From contig JAPLBU010000135.1 of the NCBI GenBank assembly GCA_026392575.1, positions 1 through 6,427 on the forward strand: 6,427 nt of DNA. Reading direction: 5' to 3'. The position numbers were made by a program, and so were the translations under genes. Of this stretch, positions 6,356 to 6,427 are shown in pieces. Each line of letters opens with the position of its first letter. Position 1 is the stretch's first letter. Under the pieces are notes generated by a model. The model was not told the DNA's origin. It saw nothing but the letters and a program-made list of their open reading frames with translations, and did not search any database. The DNA is from Actinomycetota bacterium (GTDB lineage Bacteria; Actinomycetota; Actinomycetes; S36-B12).

Positions 6356-6398
6356 CCTTGTCTCACCCACCCGAAGGTGCCTACGGTGGGAGACAGGG
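6356..6398 (+). terminator. Stem-loop after the operon, candidate terminator without U-tract
   Basis: An imperfect inverted repeat begins 12 bases after the oxygenase stop. Bases 6356-6364 pair with 6390-6398 (core TGTCTC/GAGACA, extended by CCT/GGG with one G-U pair). Bases 6367-6371 pair with 6385-6389 (CCACC/GGTGG), leaving AC (6365-6366) bulged and a 13-base loop. The 14-pair stem is strong, but G-rich sequence rather than a T-run follows. Actinobacterial terminators often lack a T-run, so termination is plausible. An operator role is the alternative, given the promoter-like hexamers within it. Confidence 0.5.
6358..6387 (+). promoter_or_regulatory. Possible promoter for the next gene, overlapping the stem-loop
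   Basis: TTGTCT (6358-6363) and TACGGT (6382-6387) are separated by 18 bases and resemble sigma-70-type -35 and -10 elements (TTGaca, TAnnnT). Transcription would start near 6394. A G-rich leader and ATG codons at 6417 and 6423 follow before the window ends; the first of these could begin a downstream gene, but only a few codons are visible, so none is called. ATG 6412 meets a stop after four codons. The match could be chance. Confidence 0.35.
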
Positions 6399-6427
6399 CG
6401 GGGCTGGGGGGATGGGATGGCTATGAG

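Noticed and set aside
6412..6427. Start of a following gene at the right edge
   Set aside because: ATG 6412 hits a stop after four codons; ATG 6417 or 6423 could be a start, but too few codons remain to support a call.
1..6427. tRNA, rRNA, CRISPR, insertion sequence or phage/defence genes
   Set aside because: No repeat-spacer pattern, transposase motifs, terminal inverted repeats or RNA-gene-like segments seen; almost every base is in metabolic coding sequence.

Overview
The window is GC-rich, densely coding DNA. Codon use is strongly biased to G/C at the third position, genes are tightly spaced and start with ATG or GTG, and Shine-Dalgarno sites are strong. This suits a high-GC actinobacterium; genus cannot be told from this stretch. 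All supported genes lie on the + strand and look like one transcription unit that began before the left edge.

Layout: (1) 2-844, the end of etfA, electron transfer flavoprotein alpha subunit, cut by the window edge. (2) 870-2849, a cobalamin-dependent acyl-CoA mutase with fused catalytic and B12 domains, of ethylmalonyl-CoA mutase (Ecm/MeaA) type. (3) 2886-3845, a CitE-like CoA lyase, best read as L-malyl-CoA/beta-methylmalyl-CoA lyase (Mcl1). (4) 3847-5052, an acyl-CoA dehydrogenase, by context the (2S)-methylsuccinyl-CoA dehydrogenase (Mcd). (5) 5049-6053, a NUDIX hydrolase domain joined in frame to the N-terminal part of an isopenicillin N synthase-like 2-oxoglutarate/Fe(II) oxygenase. The oxygenase loses its frame at about 6033; its C-terminal part continues in another frame to 6343. 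(6) 6344-6427, a short non-coding tail with a strong stem-loop whose arms overlap promoter-like hexamers.

Together genes 2-4 are core steps of the ethylmalonyl-CoA pathway of acetyl-CoA assimilation. Ecm makes methylsuccinyl-CoA, Mcd oxidises it to mesaconyl-CoA, and after hydration Mcl1 cleaves beta-methylmalyl-CoA to glyoxylate and propionyl-CoA. EtfA would be half of the electron acceptor for Mcd, so its place in the same operon makes biochemical sense. Crotonyl-CoA carboxylase/reductase, the epimerase and mesaconyl-CoA hydratase are not in this window.

The pathway itself is known. The less ordinary parts are the etfA link, the NUDIX-oxygenase fusion, the apparent internal deletion that breaks the oxygenase between its metal-binding residues, and the hairpin/promoter overlap at the right end. 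I see no RNA genes, CRISPR array, mobile element or phage-like gene.
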